Source: CAUZIZ01 sp965218775
GTDB lineage: Bacteria > Acidobacteriota > UBA6911 > RPQK01 > JAJDTT01
Assembly: GCA_965218775.1 (NCBI GenBank)
Contig: CBDCLS010000002.1
Coordinates: 62,001-126,000 of the forward strand
Direction: 5' to 3'
Length of the DNA: 64,000 nucleotides
Shown: positions 1-8,963 of the stretch, piece after piece
Position numbering within the stretch: position 1 is the stretch's first letter
Layout: each line of letters begins with the position of its first letter
Program-made: the position numbers and the translations under genes
Notes under the pieces: generated by a model
Database searches by the model: none
The model's input: only the letters and a program-made list of their open reading frames with translations
What the model was told of the DNA's origin: nothing

Positions 1-1440
1 ATTTTCGATGAGCATGCGTTGGGCATAGCGGGTGATCAGAGTCGAGGGGGCGCGGCGCAGATGGTTGGTCAGTAGGACGGTCGGTTCTTCGTGACCGAGT
101 TCCATGAGGGTGAGCTGGCGCAGGGGACCTTCGTAATGTTTCAGGACGATCCGCTGGTCCAGGACTTTGGGGGTGCGAAAGATCCGAGTCAGGGCGGGTA
201 AGGTGATGCGGTGCCAGGCGGAGGCGGGGCGGCTCCAGATCTGGCCCAGCATTTTTTGGGAGTGGCGGCGCAGGGTGATAAAGCCAATGCCCTGTTGGTT
301 GAGGCGGTTCAGATGAGCATAGGTGGTCAACTGGGAATCGAAGACGAGTTCGGCCGGAGGCTGACCGCTGTGTTGGTGCCAGAACTGGACGAAGCGTTGC
401 ACCTCGTCGGCTCGATCGGCCCGGGGGACACCCGCATTGGCGTAGCATAAGACACGCTCGGTGGCGTCCCGAGCCAAAAAAACGAGGATGCCTTTTTGGC
501 TGCGGCTGCGGGAAGAGACATAGTGTTTGTCCAAAGGTTCCTGCTGGCTATTGGCGGGGACGGTGTGAAAGTCCAGATCGAAGGAAGAGCCCCGGGGCAG
601 GCCGGCGGCTTGGACCTGCTCAAACCAGGCTCCCATGAGGCGCAGGTTGGCGCGTCGGTCGACCCGGGAGCTGTAGGCGGCCAGGTAGGAGCGCTTGGGC
701 ACCACATTGAGACCGGCAAAAAGGGCGATGCCCTCGTCAAAGACCCGATCCATGACATGACTTTTTCTTTCGATGCCCAGCAGCTTCAGAGCCAGCAGGG
801 TGCGCACGGCCTGCTCGGCGGGAATCATTTGGGAGCCGGGAAGGCGGGGGGGCTGCAGCACCGCCCCGAGATCGATCGATCGCATCAGCGGGACGAACAG
901 AAACAGACCGCCGACCCGGGTGCGAAAGCTGCGCGGGGCCAGATTGATCTGCCGCACGTCGGCGATGGCTGCTGCTTCGGGCTTGAGGGTGGCGGGGCGT
1001 TGCTCATCCCGACGCCGGGGCAGTCGGGCGAAGCCCTCCTCTCGCAGCAGGATCGATAACGCATTGATGCTGATGGAATGGCCGGCGGCGGCCAACTCGC
1101 GTTGGATATCGTAGACCGAGAGGTTTCGCTTGCGCAGGGCGACGGCCCGTTCCCGCACCCGATCGCGGGCGGGCGCCGCTTGAGGCCCCCGGCGAATCGC
1201 CTGAAAGAAGCGGGCGCGCTTGCTGAGATCATGGCGAAACTGATGACAGAGGACGCGGAAGGCTCCTGGGGAATAGCCGAAGCGAGTGGCGACCTGCTGC
1301 GAGGGCAAGCCTTCGACGAAAAAGCAGCGCAAGGCCTCATACTGGCGCTGCAGAGGCGATTCGGGGGCCAGGAAGAATTGGGCCTCCGGAGCGGTCGGTC
1401 GGGTGTCATTAGTTAGTCCATTCCGATTACTGTATTCCAA
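1..1440 (-). CDS. Transposase, 3' part beyond window edge
   Basis: A 480-codon open frame on the minus strand runs off the left edge. It begins after an in-frame TAG; the first plausible initiator is TTG at 1440 (no in-frame ATG near the front), and no clear ribosome binding site is visible, so the start is uncertain. The first ~90 residues look like two helix-turn-helix units (around LPSQQVATRFGYSPGAF and RKRNLSVYDIQRELAAAGHS). The middle contains a DDE-like stretch, FDLDFHTVPAN, followed by SRSQKGILVFLARD and a second acidic segment AELVFDSQLTTYAHL. This layout fits a large DDE transposase; I cannot assign the IS family from the visible part. Confidence 0.72.
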   Translation of the reverse strand, partial: MEYSNRNGLTNDTRPTAPEAQFFLAPESPLQRQYEALRCFFVEGLPSQQVATRFGYSPGAFRVLCHQFRHDLSKRARFFQAIRRGPQAAPARDRVRERAVALRKRNLSVYDIQRELAAAGHSISINALSILLREEGFARLPRRRDEQRPATLKPEAAAIADVRQINLAPRSFRTRVGGLFLFVPLMRSIDLGAVLQPPRLPGSQMIPAEQAVRTLLALKLLGIERKSHVMDRVFDEGIALFAGLNVVPKRSYLAAYSSRVDRRANLRLMGAWFEQVQAAGLPRGSSFDLDFHTVPANSQQEPLDKHYVSSRSRSQKGILVFLARDATERVLCYANAGVPRADRADEVQRFVQFWHQHSGQPPAELVFDSQLTTYAHLNRLNQQGIGFITLRRHSQKMLGQIWSRPASAWHRITLPALTRIFRTPKVLDQRIVLKHYEGPLRQLTLMELGHEEPTVLLTNHLRRAPSTLITRYAQRMLIEN

Positions 1441-1735
1441 ACTATAACTATACTAGATATGAATGACAGAAAATGCTCAGCCTTTGATAGGGTTCTATTC
1501 TGCCTCATATCCAGACTTTTCTAGCATTCGCGTGGGGATCGTCCCTTGATCAGGTTTTAGGTATAGGATTACCTCTCTATCCAAATAGGTACTTCTATTT
1601 ACTAACGTAGGTGGAAACACAGCAGGCGCAAGTCGCGCCGATCAAGGATTCTGGCGGGGGGCTCGAAGCGGAAAGGCGTCATTTGTACTGCCGTGGAAAT
1701 CGAGGCTAGGCTAAGCTGAAACTTCATTGGCGAAC
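1441..1735. other. Intergenic, AT-rich, probable IS end
   Basis: About 300 bases between the edge transposase and the first BIME. The first ~180 bases are clearly more AT-rich than the surroundings, as expected for the outer end of an insertion sequence. No partner terminal repeat can be sought because the other end is outside the window. No gene is supported here. Confidence 0.35.
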
Positions 1736-1811
1736 GTAGCTTTGGCCTCCAGGCCGAAGTCTTATTCTTCCGGGCCTTTGGCTCGGACGGCGGCCTGGAG
1801 CCCACCGCTAC
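1736..1811 (+). repeat. BIME copy A (two GTAG-REPs, head-to-head)
   Basis: A 76-bp imperfect palindrome. The plus-strand arm is GTAG followed by the hairpin CTTTGGCCT-CC-AGGCCGAAG. The minus-strand arm is GTAG followed by CGGTGGGCT-CC-AGGCCGCCG. Between them is a small hairpin around CCGGGCC-TTT-GGCTCGG. It is nearly identical to the copy at 40271-40346. It lies downstream of the NIPSNAP gene, outside any convincing coding frame. Confidence 0.85.
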
Positions 1812-1876
1812 GCCGGACCCAAAGTTTCGTTCTCGAATGAGGCCAGTACTGCTGGGGCAGGTCGGCCTCGGCAGGC

Positions 1877-2197
1877 TCACCGAATAACCGACTTAGGCGT
1901 AGCTTCTAGACGCGTAATCACTGATTTCTCGCGATCCAGCATTTCGACTACCTGGGGCAGCATGTCCTCCTTCCACTGATCGCTTTCGTAGACCGCTTCG
2001 TAGATTCTCTTCCGCTCGGCCTCGCTGTCGAATCGCCGTATCCAGACATAGAGGTCGTCCTCTTCCTCACCCACAAAACTGCCCACGATCACCACTCCCT
2101 TTGCAACCTGGAAGGGAATGATGACCTCCTCCATGAATTGCACCCATCGCTCACGTTGTCCAGGCCTGGTCCGATACTGTCTGAGTTCAAATAGCAT
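1877..2197 (-). CDS. NIPSNAP family protein
   Basis: A 106-residue protein beginning MLFELRQYRTRPGQ, the characteristic opening of NIPSNAP-domain proteins (ELRxYxxxPG). A central segment ending in YVWIRRFDSEAERKRIYEAVY and a DxWK-like motif follow, which matches the dimeric alpha/beta-barrel (ferredoxin-like) NIPSNAP fold. The family's function is poorly defined; members are small cytoplasmic proteins often found near catabolic genes. The frame stays open for 130 codons upstream, but that extension crosses a degenerate inverted repeat and is low complexity, so I start at the ATG at 2197. Confidence 0.8.
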   Translation of the reverse strand: MLFELRQYRTRPGQRERWVQFMEEVIIPFQVAKGVVIVGSFVGEEEDDLYVWIRRFDSEAERKRIYEAVYESDQWKEDMLPQVVEMLDREKSVITRLEATPKSVIR

Positions 2198-2376
2198 GTG
2201 TATCAAGGTTCTCCCTGGGCCAGGGTGGCGCGGCCATCCCAGCCCGACCGTCGTGTGTGCTTTCCTGTAAAATTCGTTCTTCGTTGTGTCACTTGGTTGT
2301 TCATAGCACAGCGAGTAGGTGAACGCGAAGCTCTTCACCTTGGTAGAGGCGTTATGGAGAGAGGTTCGAAATTCCA

Positions 2377-2566
2377 AGGTACAAGACACAAGATACAAAC
2401 AAGCTCCAAATCCCAAGCTCCAAATTACAGACGGTATTCTAGAAAACCGTGCGTTCTGCCATGAGAGATAAAGGCGGCCGATTCCAGAGCAGGCAGCCGG
2501 CCTTTGGAGTTTGGTGCTTGAGATCTGTTTGTATCTTGTCTCTTGTATCGTGGACTTTGTCAGTCT
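2377..2566. repeat. Long imperfect inverted repeat (MITE-like)
   Basis: The segment around 2379-2428 (rich in ACAAGATACAAACAAGCTCCAAA) is repeated as an imperfect reverse complement around 2503-2553, giving arms of about 45-50 bp around a ~75-bp centre. The arms themselves consist of degenerate 7-10-nt units (CAAG, ATCC, AAGCTCCAAA). The composition differs from flanking genes. The start codon and leader of the Omp85-type gene fall inside it. Confidence 0.6.
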
Positions 2567-3849
2567 CTCGATCACTTCAAGCTTCAACTGCAGAGGACTC
2601 CAGGGAGAACGTCTCAGGTCAGTCTCAGGGCTCTACAAGCAGAGCTGAGCTCTGGAAGCAGCGCCGCCTTCAGAAGCAGAAGACGGTGACACCTGAAGGC
2701 CCCACCGTGTTTGGGAAGAGTTTTCTGTGGTTTGAGAGGAGAGGACTAGAGCAGATCCAGAAAATGAACTACGGAGGCGTCTATCTGCGAGCGGGCAATC
2801 TCGCTCAGCGATCGGCGTTCGCTCTGGGGGTGCGCACCTGGCAGCCCCGCATAGGTGGCACCGGGTTGGATATCCAGGGATCGGCTGCTTATTCCAACCG
2901 CGGCTATCAGGACTACCGTCTCCAGCTGGGAAAGGTAGCACCAGCGTACCCGGAGATCGCAATGGACGCATCCGATCCGTTTAGCCTCTCGCCGCAAGAA
3001 CCCGTCAGGACATCTGACCGATTCTCCCTCTACGCCGATCTGGCTTACCGCGACCGTCCCCAAGAGTACTTTTTTGGTGTCGATTCCGGGTCCTCAGTGT
3101 CCAGGCTTTCTACTTTCGGCCTGCGGCAGGTGTCCTACGATGCCGTGGGTAGTCTCCGTCCTTCGCACCTGCTATCCGCCGAGGTGAGGTTGGGTCTAGT
3201 CCAAGTGGACCCGGGCCCCAGCAACGATCGCTTCACCCCTGACGTGGAGCAGCTTTTCGACGATGCGGCCGCCCCTGGCCTTTCGCAGCAGCCTGATTTC
3301 CTCCGACTGAGAGCCGATCTTCGGTTGGACAGTCGGGACCGCCCGGGCAATCCACACGCCGGAGGTTTTGTGGGATTCTCTTTCTCCCGATTTGAGCAAT
3401 GGGAGGGCGGGCAGTCTGAGTTCAATCGCTTCGCCCTGGATGCGCGGCACTATCTCTCCCTCGGTTCAGTACAGCGGGTGCTTGCTTTTCGGTTCTTCAC
3501 GTCCCATGACGACGCCGGAGCGGGCATGAGCGTGCCCTTCTATCTGCAGCGGGCTTTGGGTGGTGCAAACACGCTACGAGGCTTTCAGGACCAGCGTTTC
3601 CGTGACAACGGTTTGATCCATTTGTCGGGCGAGTACCGCTGGGAGGTGGCTCCGGCCCTCGAGCTTGCCGTTTTCTACGATGCGGGAAAGGTGTTCGAAC
3701 GTCAGTCTGACTTTGGATTTTCCGGAATGGAGAAGAGTATCGGGTGGGGAATCCGCTTGAAGAATCAGAGAAGGGTCCTGGTAAGATTCGACTTTGCGAA
3801 GAGTCGGGAGGACACACGGACGCATGTCACGATAGGGCCCTCCTTTTGA
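2461..3849 (+). CDS. Omp85/BamA-TamA-type outer-membrane barrel protein
   Basis: About 460 residues; a signal peptide-like segment (SVCILSLVSWTLSV) is followed by a short linker and then an almost entirely beta-rich region ending in a hydrophobic, aromatic C-terminus (VTIGPSF), as in outer-membrane barrels. The motif GGANTLRGFQDQRFRDN matches the conserved L/VRGF loop of the bacterial surface antigen (D15) domain. POTRA domains are absent or very reduced, so this is a barrel-only member. The start could be ATG 2461 or GTG 2449; both lie inside an inverted repeat. The next gene starts 1 bp after the stop, so the two are probably co-transcribed. Confidence 0.75.
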   Translation: MRDKGGRFQSRQPAFGVWCLRSVCILSLVSWTLSVSRSLQASTAEDSRENVSGQSQGSTSRAELWKQRRLQKQKTVTPEGPTVFGKSFLWFERRGLEQIQKMNYGGVYLRAGNLAQRSAFALGVRTWQPRIGGTGLDIQGSAAYSNRGYQDYRLQLGKVAPAYPEIAMDASDPFSLSPQEPVRTSDRFSLYADLAYRDRPQEYFFGVDSGSSVSRLSTFGLRQVSYDAVGSLRPSHLLSAEVRLGLVQVDPGPSNDRFTPDVEQLFDDAAAPGLSQQPDFLRLRADLRLDSRDRPGNPHAGGFVGFSFSRFEQWEGGQSEFNRFALDARHYLSLGSVQRVLAFRFFTSHDDAGAGMSVPFYLQRALGGANTLRGFQDQRFRDNGLIHLSGEYRWEVAPALELAVFYDAGKVFERQSDFGFSGMEKSIGWGIRLKNQRRVLVRFDFAKSREDTRTHVTIGPSF

Positions 3850-3850
3850 G

Positions 3851-5500
3851 ATGGTAATGCGAGTTTTTTGGATGTGCGTCCCACTCTTGGCGGCAACATC
3901 CTTTTCCCAGGCACAGAGATTTCTGCCCGACGATCCCGTCTGGGTCGATGTCGATAGCCTGCCGATTCCCAAACCACCCACTCGCAAAGGGAGCCAGATT
4001 TCGGATTTCATGCGCAACTCTTTACGCCCAGGGCCCAGTTCGGGCGAGATGACTCCGGCGGGAAATGTCAACACGCTGGGGCAGGTTCCGGATTCCAGCT
4101 GGTTTACCAATCGAATGACGAAGAAGACGATGAGTGTCTTTGAACTGGTCAGGGGCCCCAATCAGACCGGCGGTCCTGACACCTCTCATCCATGGACTGT
4201 CATCTCCGCCAAGTCCGAGGGAATCACGCCAGGGTTCACGATTCGCGATCGCACTGGAGAAATCTTTTTCGTCAAGTTCGACCCTCTAGGGCACGCCCAA
4301 CTGGCCACCTCCGCTGAAGTGATCTGCACCAAGTTCTTTCACGCCTTCGGCTACCACGTCCCAGAGAACCATATCGCTCGAATAAGACTGCGAGATCTCG
4401 AGATCGGGTCCAAGGCTCGAATCACCGATGAGAAGGGCCTCAAGAGGAAAATGGTGCCCGCAGATCTGGAGGCCATCTTCCTCAAGATTCCGCGCCTGGC
4501 CGACGGTAGCGTGCAGGCGCTAGCCAGCCGCCGTCTCCCTGGAGAACCATTGGGTCCGTTCCAGTATCGCGGTACCCGAAGCGATGATGCCAACGACATC
4601 TTCCCCCACGAGCAGCGGCGCGAGCTGAGAGGACTTCGCCTCTTTGCCGCCTGGTTGAATCACGACGATGCCCCCAGCATCAACACGCTGGACATGTATC
4701 TACGTCAGGGGGAGATGGGTTACGTCAAGCACCATCTGATCGACTTTGGGTCCTGTCTGGGCAGCGGCACCATCAAGATTCAGAGCCTGCGGGCTGGCAA
4801 CGAATACCTGGCTGAGTGGGGACCGATCCTGAAGTCGGCTTTCACCCTGGGAATCTGGGACCGTTCCTGGCGTAAGGTCTCCTATCCGGAATACCCCTCG
4901 ATTGGTCGATTTGAGGCTGACTACTTTCACCCTGCCCGCTGGAGGCCGGAGTACCCCAACCCAGCCTTCCAACGAATGCAGCAAGAAGACGCCTTCTGGG
5001 CCGTCCGGATCATGATGCGGTTCAATGATGAAGCCATCCGAGCCATCGTGAAGACCGGCCAGTTGGCAGATCTAGCCGCCGAGAACTACCTGGTCGAAAC
5101 CCTCATCGAGCGCCGAGATAAGATCGTCCGACACTATCTAGCCCAGATCGATCCTATTGACTATTCCCAGCTGAAAGAGACTCCTGGAGGGGCGCAATTG
5201 GAGTTTGTTGATCTAGGCCCTGAGGCCGGAGTCCCTCCGGCGACTGGATACGAGTACGTGTGGTCCACTTTCAATAATCAGCACGGGACGGTGAGTCCGG
5301 TGACCGATCAGCAATCGGTTGTAGCTGCTTCGATTCCCATACCCCGGGGTAATTCTCAATATCTTCTAGTGCAGATCCAGTCCATTCGAGAGGGTCGCTC
5401 ACAAGAGCTGGAAAAGGTGCGAGTGTTCATCCGCAACAAGGAGCAGCCCGCTGTGATCGGCATTGAGCGGCAGTCGGTCAGCTCCCGCGAGGGACGGTAG
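3851..5500 (+). CDS. Secreted protein with atypical kinase-like motifs
   Basis: A 549-residue protein with an N-terminal signal peptide (RVFWMCVPLLAATSFSQAQ). I do not recognise a named family. The order of motifs resembles a kinase fold of the HipA/PI3K/FAM20 type: a VKFDP strand (Lys142), a helix with Glu156 (TSAEVICTKFF), a loop LNHDDAPSIN (Asp273, Asn278, spaced as in HRDxxxxN), and HLIDFGSCLG (Asp298 of a DFG triplet). The remaining C-terminal third has no motif I can name. It sits 1 bp downstream of an Omp85-type barrel, suggesting the two act together at the cell envelope. Kinase activity is inference only. Confidence 0.6.
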   Translation: MVMRVFWMCVPLLAATSFSQAQRFLPDDPVWVDVDSLPIPKPPTRKGSQISDFMRNSLRPGPSSGEMTPAGNVNTLGQVPDSSWFTNRMTKKTMSVFELVRGPNQTGGPDTSHPWTVISAKSEGITPGFTIRDRTGEIFFVKFDPLGHAQLATSAEVICTKFFHAFGYHVPENHIARIRLRDLEIGSKARITDEKGLKRKMVPADLEAIFLKIPRLADGSVQALASRRLPGEPLGPFQYRGTRSDDANDIFPHEQRRELRGLRLFAAWLNHDDAPSINTLDMYLRQGEMGYVKHHLIDFGSCLGSGTIKIQSLRAGNEYLAEWGPILKSAFTLGIWDRSWRKVSYPEYPSIGRFEADYFHPARWRPEYPNPAFQRMQQEDAFWAVRIMMRFNDEAIRAIVKTGQLADLAAENYLVETLIERRDKIVRHYLAQIDPIDYSQLKETPGGAQLEFVDLGPEAGVPPATGYEYVWSTFNNQHGTVSPVTDQQSVVAASIPIPRGNSQYLLVQIQSIREGRSQELEKVRVFIRNKEQPAVIGIERQSVSSREGR

Positions 5501-5546
5501 AGTAGCCTATGAGTGAGCCGAAGGCTGCCAGGAGATTGGTGCGTGG

Positions 5547-8381
5547 CTATTCGATAGACCGGTAGCGAATCGACACCGATTTAAGAACCGGCGAGTTCGC
5601 CGAGCCTGGACTGACGAGGGATGCCTTGTACTGGATCCAACGCCCTCCGGCTCCACCCGTCGCCAGGCTGGCACCGGGCTCGGTGTAGTAGCTTTTCGGC
5701 CCGTCGGGTCCTTTCCAGGGAGCCGATGCCAGCGCGTCTCTGCTCTCGGCCGAGCGGACCTGGAACTCCAGGCCTGTCTCGAAGGGTGTCTCTCCCTGCC
5801 AGTTGATGCTTTCCAGGCGTGTCTTCGCGCCGGTGTCGAAAGCCGGAGAAACATAGTCGTAACGATCGCTCCGATCGTAGATATGACCTGCATCGGAGGT
5901 CATATGGTGGGGACCCAGTACCGGCAACGAGGTCCTGCGATCGGTCGAAAATCCGTCCTCGCTGCCCCAGTAGAGGAACGCATCGTTGCGGTGGTTTCCA
6001 TCTTTGGAGTGGCAGGCAAAGACAATGTCTGCGTGACCATCGCGATTGAAGTCATTGATGTGGACGCCTGAAGCCGAGTTGGTGGGCAACTGTTGGGTTC
6101 GGGAGGCGTCGAACCCGGAGGCGCTGTTCCAGTAGATCGTGGACGGATAGCTGCGGGTGTAGCCTGCGTGGTAGCTGGTAAGGACCATGTCAAGCAGGCC
6201 GTTGCCGTTCAAATCCGCCACGCCGACATCGGAGTTTCCAATCGAGGGCAGGATCGTCGGGCTGGAGGCGTCATAGCCCTCGGCGCCGCCCCAGTAGATG
6301 AAGGTGTCCCCTTGCGGTGAGCCTCCGAAAGACTGGGGTTTGCCGGGAGCCGGAACGGCGTCCCAGAGATTGGCGACGATGACGTCCAGGAAGCCGTCCC
6401 GATTGAGATCTGCCACCTCTGCAGAAACGGCGACTCTGGAGGGCAGGACGCTCTTGCGATCCTTGTCGAAGCCCGAAGGACTGTTCCAATAGATGACGAC
6501 CTGATCGTTGGTGGTGCTGAAGACGATGTCGAGCCAATCGTCACGGTTGAGGTCTCCGATAACATGGCCGCGGAGACTGCCGATCGGAAAGACGAACTTG
6601 TTCTGGCCCGAGAACCCGGAAGGCCCACCCCAGTACAGGTCCGTCGCCTCCTGGCCCGGTGCCCACTGGGTCAGGGAGATGTCCAGATAGCCGTCTCGGT
6701 TGAAATCAGCGACCCGGGAGGAAAACGCCATCCGATTCGAAAGTATGGTGCGGTTGCGGGAGGAATAGCTTCCGTGTTCCGCCCAGTAGATTCCTGGGCC
6801 ATTCTCCTCATCGGCGATGGAGGCGAAAAGCAGGTCTACGTCACCGTCATTATCGATGTCCGTGGTGGAGCAGAAGCCTCCGCCACTGGGCAGGACCCTG
6901 CGTCGTTCGGCATCGAACTTCCCCTCCTTATCGGCCATGTAGATGTAGGTGGGGTTGGGCCGGTGGGTGTCGGCAGCGTTGATGAATACTAGGTCCTGAG
7001 CACCGTCTCCGTTGAGGTCGCCGGTCTGGACGCCGGTTGCCTCCGAGGTAGAGAGTTCCGAGCGCAAGTCCACACTGAAGCCGTTCGGGCTTCCCCAGTA
7101 GATGTAGGCTTCAGGCCTCTGGTAGGGCTCGGCCTCTCGCTGGGCGAAAACCAGGTCCTTGTGACCATCTCGATCCAGGTCCTCTACGAGACAGCGGCTG
7201 GGATGGTGTGTGGGGAGGGCGCTGCGCCGGTGGGGGCGGTATCCTCGAGCGCTACCCCAATAAATGTACGAAATGTTTCCCGCTTTGTTGGCAAAGACCA
7301 ACTCCGGGTACCTGTCCTGGTTTAGATCTGATGCCTCCACGTCGGAGGCTTCTATGGTGGGCAGCAGGGTCCTCGATTTGACCGAGTACCCATTCTTGGT
7401 ACCCCAGTAGACATAGGAGTTTATGGAGGTCGTATCGATGATGTTGTACATTCCCATTTCGCGGGTCTTCAAGCGATAGGAGTTTGCCAAGGCAATATCG
7501 GGAAGGCCGTCCTGGTTGAGATCGGCCACCGTGACGGCCGAACTGCGCTCGCCTGGCAGGTGGCTGCTGGGGCGCTGGGTATAGTCTCCAGCGCTGTTGC
7601 CCCAATAGATCAGTGCCCCTCCTTCCTCGTCGGTGTTGCCCTCGTTGGCGAAGATGAGGTCGGGATGACTGTCTCCGTTCAAGTCGGCTATCGCCACATC
7701 ACGGCAATTGATGGTTTTGACCTCGAGACGGCGGTCGGCCGAGTAGCCCTCAGACGACCCCCAGTAGATGAAAGACCGGTTGTCACGGTCCACGGTGACG
7801 TGATAGCTGAGTCCGCTGTTGGCGAAGACGATGTCGAGATGACCATCCTGGTTGAGGTCCTCGACCGCCACGGCTCGCGCTCCCCTGGTGGGCAGTCCGC
7901 TTCGCCTGGATGCGTCCAGGCCATTCTTACTGCCCCAGTAGATGTAAGAGTCGAGGTTGGTCTTGGTTCCGTTGAAATTGTTGGCGACGATCAGATCGGG
8001 GAAGCCGTCCAGGTTCAGATCCACCACAAGACCATCGTGACCACCATCGGTGGGGAGTTGCTGGCGACTCTGGTATAAGAACCCGTCACCTCCCCAGTAG
8101 ATGAGCAGGTCCTCTTTCTCGTTGGGATCGTGATCATTGGGAAAAACGATGTCGGCATTGCCCTGGCGGTTGAGGTTCCTGCGATTGATCAGAACCACCT
8201 CTCCGGTGGCCGTAACGTAGGTGTTGGCTCCCCCGTCGCTGAAGCTCCCGTCGACCAGGTCCAGGAAGGTTGAGGTTGTCCAGGTCTTTCCATCAGCCGC
8301 GGACAAGGGGTCTAGAAAGAGTATAAGGAGTAGTATATATATTAATGATAAAGGTACTTTGACTGAGATAAGATGATACAT
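5547..8381 (-). CDS. Secreted FG-GAP/VCBS repeat protein
   Basis: A 944-residue exported protein. The start is ATG 8381, with an AGAGAGG ribosome binding site 7 nt upstream, which gives a clean signal peptide (PLSLIYILLLILFLDPLSAADG); the frame continues upstream without support. It contains about 14 repeats of ~60 residues of the form Y-WG...G(Y/F)...R..LP......V.DLN.DG..D(I/L)VFAN, an FG-GAP/VCBS-type repeat with calcium-loop-like DxNxDGxxD, forming beta-propellers. A C-terminal ~110-residue beta domain (from HIYDRSDRYDY) follows. Such proteins usually bind ligands or carbohydrate at the surface; the substrate here is unknown. Confidence 0.85.
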   Translation of the reverse strand: MYHLISVKVPLSLIYILLLILFLDPLSAADGKTWTTSTFLDLVDGSFSDGGANTYVTATGEVVLINRRNLNRQGNADIVFPNDHDPNEKEDLLIYWGGDGFLYQSRQQLPTDGGHDGLVVDLNLDGFPDLIVANNFNGTKTNLDSYIYWGSKNGLDASRRSGLPTRGARAVAVEDLNQDGHLDIVFANSGLSYHVTVDRDNRSFIYWGSSEGYSADRRLEVKTINCRDVAIADLNGDSHPDLIFANEGNTDEEGGALIYWGNSAGDYTQRPSSHLPGERSSAVTVADLNQDGLPDIALANSYRLKTREMGMYNIIDTTSINSYVYWGTKNGYSVKSRTLLPTIEASDVEASDLNQDRYPELVFANKAGNISYIYWGSARGYRPHRRSALPTHHPSRCLVEDLDRDGHKDLVFAQREAEPYQRPEAYIYWGSPNGFSVDLRSELSTSEATGVQTGDLNGDGAQDLVFINAADTHRPNPTYIYMADKEGKFDAERRRVLPSGGGFCSTTDIDNDGDVDLLFASIADEENGPGIYWAEHGSYSSRNRTILSNRMAFSSRVADFNRDGYLDISLTQWAPGQEATDLYWGGPSGFSGQNKFVFPIGSLRGHVIGDLNRDDWLDIVFSTTNDQVVIYWNSPSGFDKDRKSVLPSRVAVSAEVADLNRDGFLDVIVANLWDAVPAPGKPQSFGGSPQGDTFIYWGGAEGYDASSPTILPSIGNSDVGVADLNGNGLLDMVLTSYHAGYTRSYPSTIYWNSASGFDASRTQQLPTNSASGVHINDFNRDGHADIVFACHSKDGNHRNDAFLYWGSEDGFSTDRRTSLPVLGPHHMTSDAGHIYDRSDRYDYVSPAFDTGAKTRLESINWQGETPFETGLEFQVRSAESRDALASAPWKGPDGPKSYYTEPGASLATGGAGGRWIQYKASLVSPGSANSPVLKSVSIRYRSIE

Positions 8382-8534
8382 AACATTACCTCTCTGGCAG
8401 GTGGCCAGGTTTGTGAGATGTTCTTGACCGGTTGAAGCTCCAGCAATCTTGAGTATCATAGCGCCCTTGTCCTCGAAGCTGAAGCGGTAAGCAATGCTCG
8501 CAATCATCAGTCTCAGAAGAAACTGCTAGATGCC

Positions 8535-8963
8535 ATGCAAATCAACGCCTGGTTTGTACTGGCTCTTTCCGTCCCGGTTTTGCTGCTGGGACAGCGTCTT
8601 GTGCAACGGATTCCCTTTCTGGTCAGGTTCAACATCCCGGCTCCCGTCGTCGGAGGGTTACTGATCTCGCTGCTGCTGTGGATCGCGAACGCCAGCGGCC
8701 TGGTCAGCATAACCCTGGAGACCTTGGTTTCCGAGCGTTGGTGGGGATGGATGGTCACGGTCCAGAAGGAATGGGAGGTTCGGGAGTCCGTCCCTGTGAA
8801 TCGGCCCTTTCTGGTGGCCTTCTTCACCTGCATCGGACTCAACACGAGCTGGCTGATTGCCAGGCGAGGCGGCTGGCAGGTTCCTCTGTTTCTGCTGGTT
8901 TCATCAATGCTGGCTCTGATCCAGAGTGGGCTAGCTAGTTCCCATCCCAGAATTGACTTTTAA
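8535..8963 (+). pseudogene. gltS: Sodium/glutamate symporter GltS, 5' fragment
   Basis: The first ~133 residues match the N-terminus of GltS-type sodium:glutamate symporters: NIPAPVVGGLL, RPFLVAFFTCIGL and SSMLALIQ. Intact members have ~400 residues and 10 or more membrane helices. Here the reading frame enters the left terminal repeat of an insertion element at 8932 and stops at 8963, so the last few residues are IS-derived. The sequence beyond the right end of the element (after 10644) does not resume GltS in any frame, so the 3' two-thirds were lost rather than merely interrupted. Confidence 0.75.

Noticed and set aside
1602..1880. 92-codon minus-strand frame over BIME copy A, also seen over copies C (40167-40406) and E
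   Set aside because: The shared peptide (GSRPPSEPKARKNKTSA) is just the BIME translated; it is not a protein family.
5547..8381. Regular ~180-bp periodicity, considered as a CRISPR or tandem DNA repeat
   Set aside because: The period is that of the FG-GAP protein repeats; the DNA units diverge and are coding.
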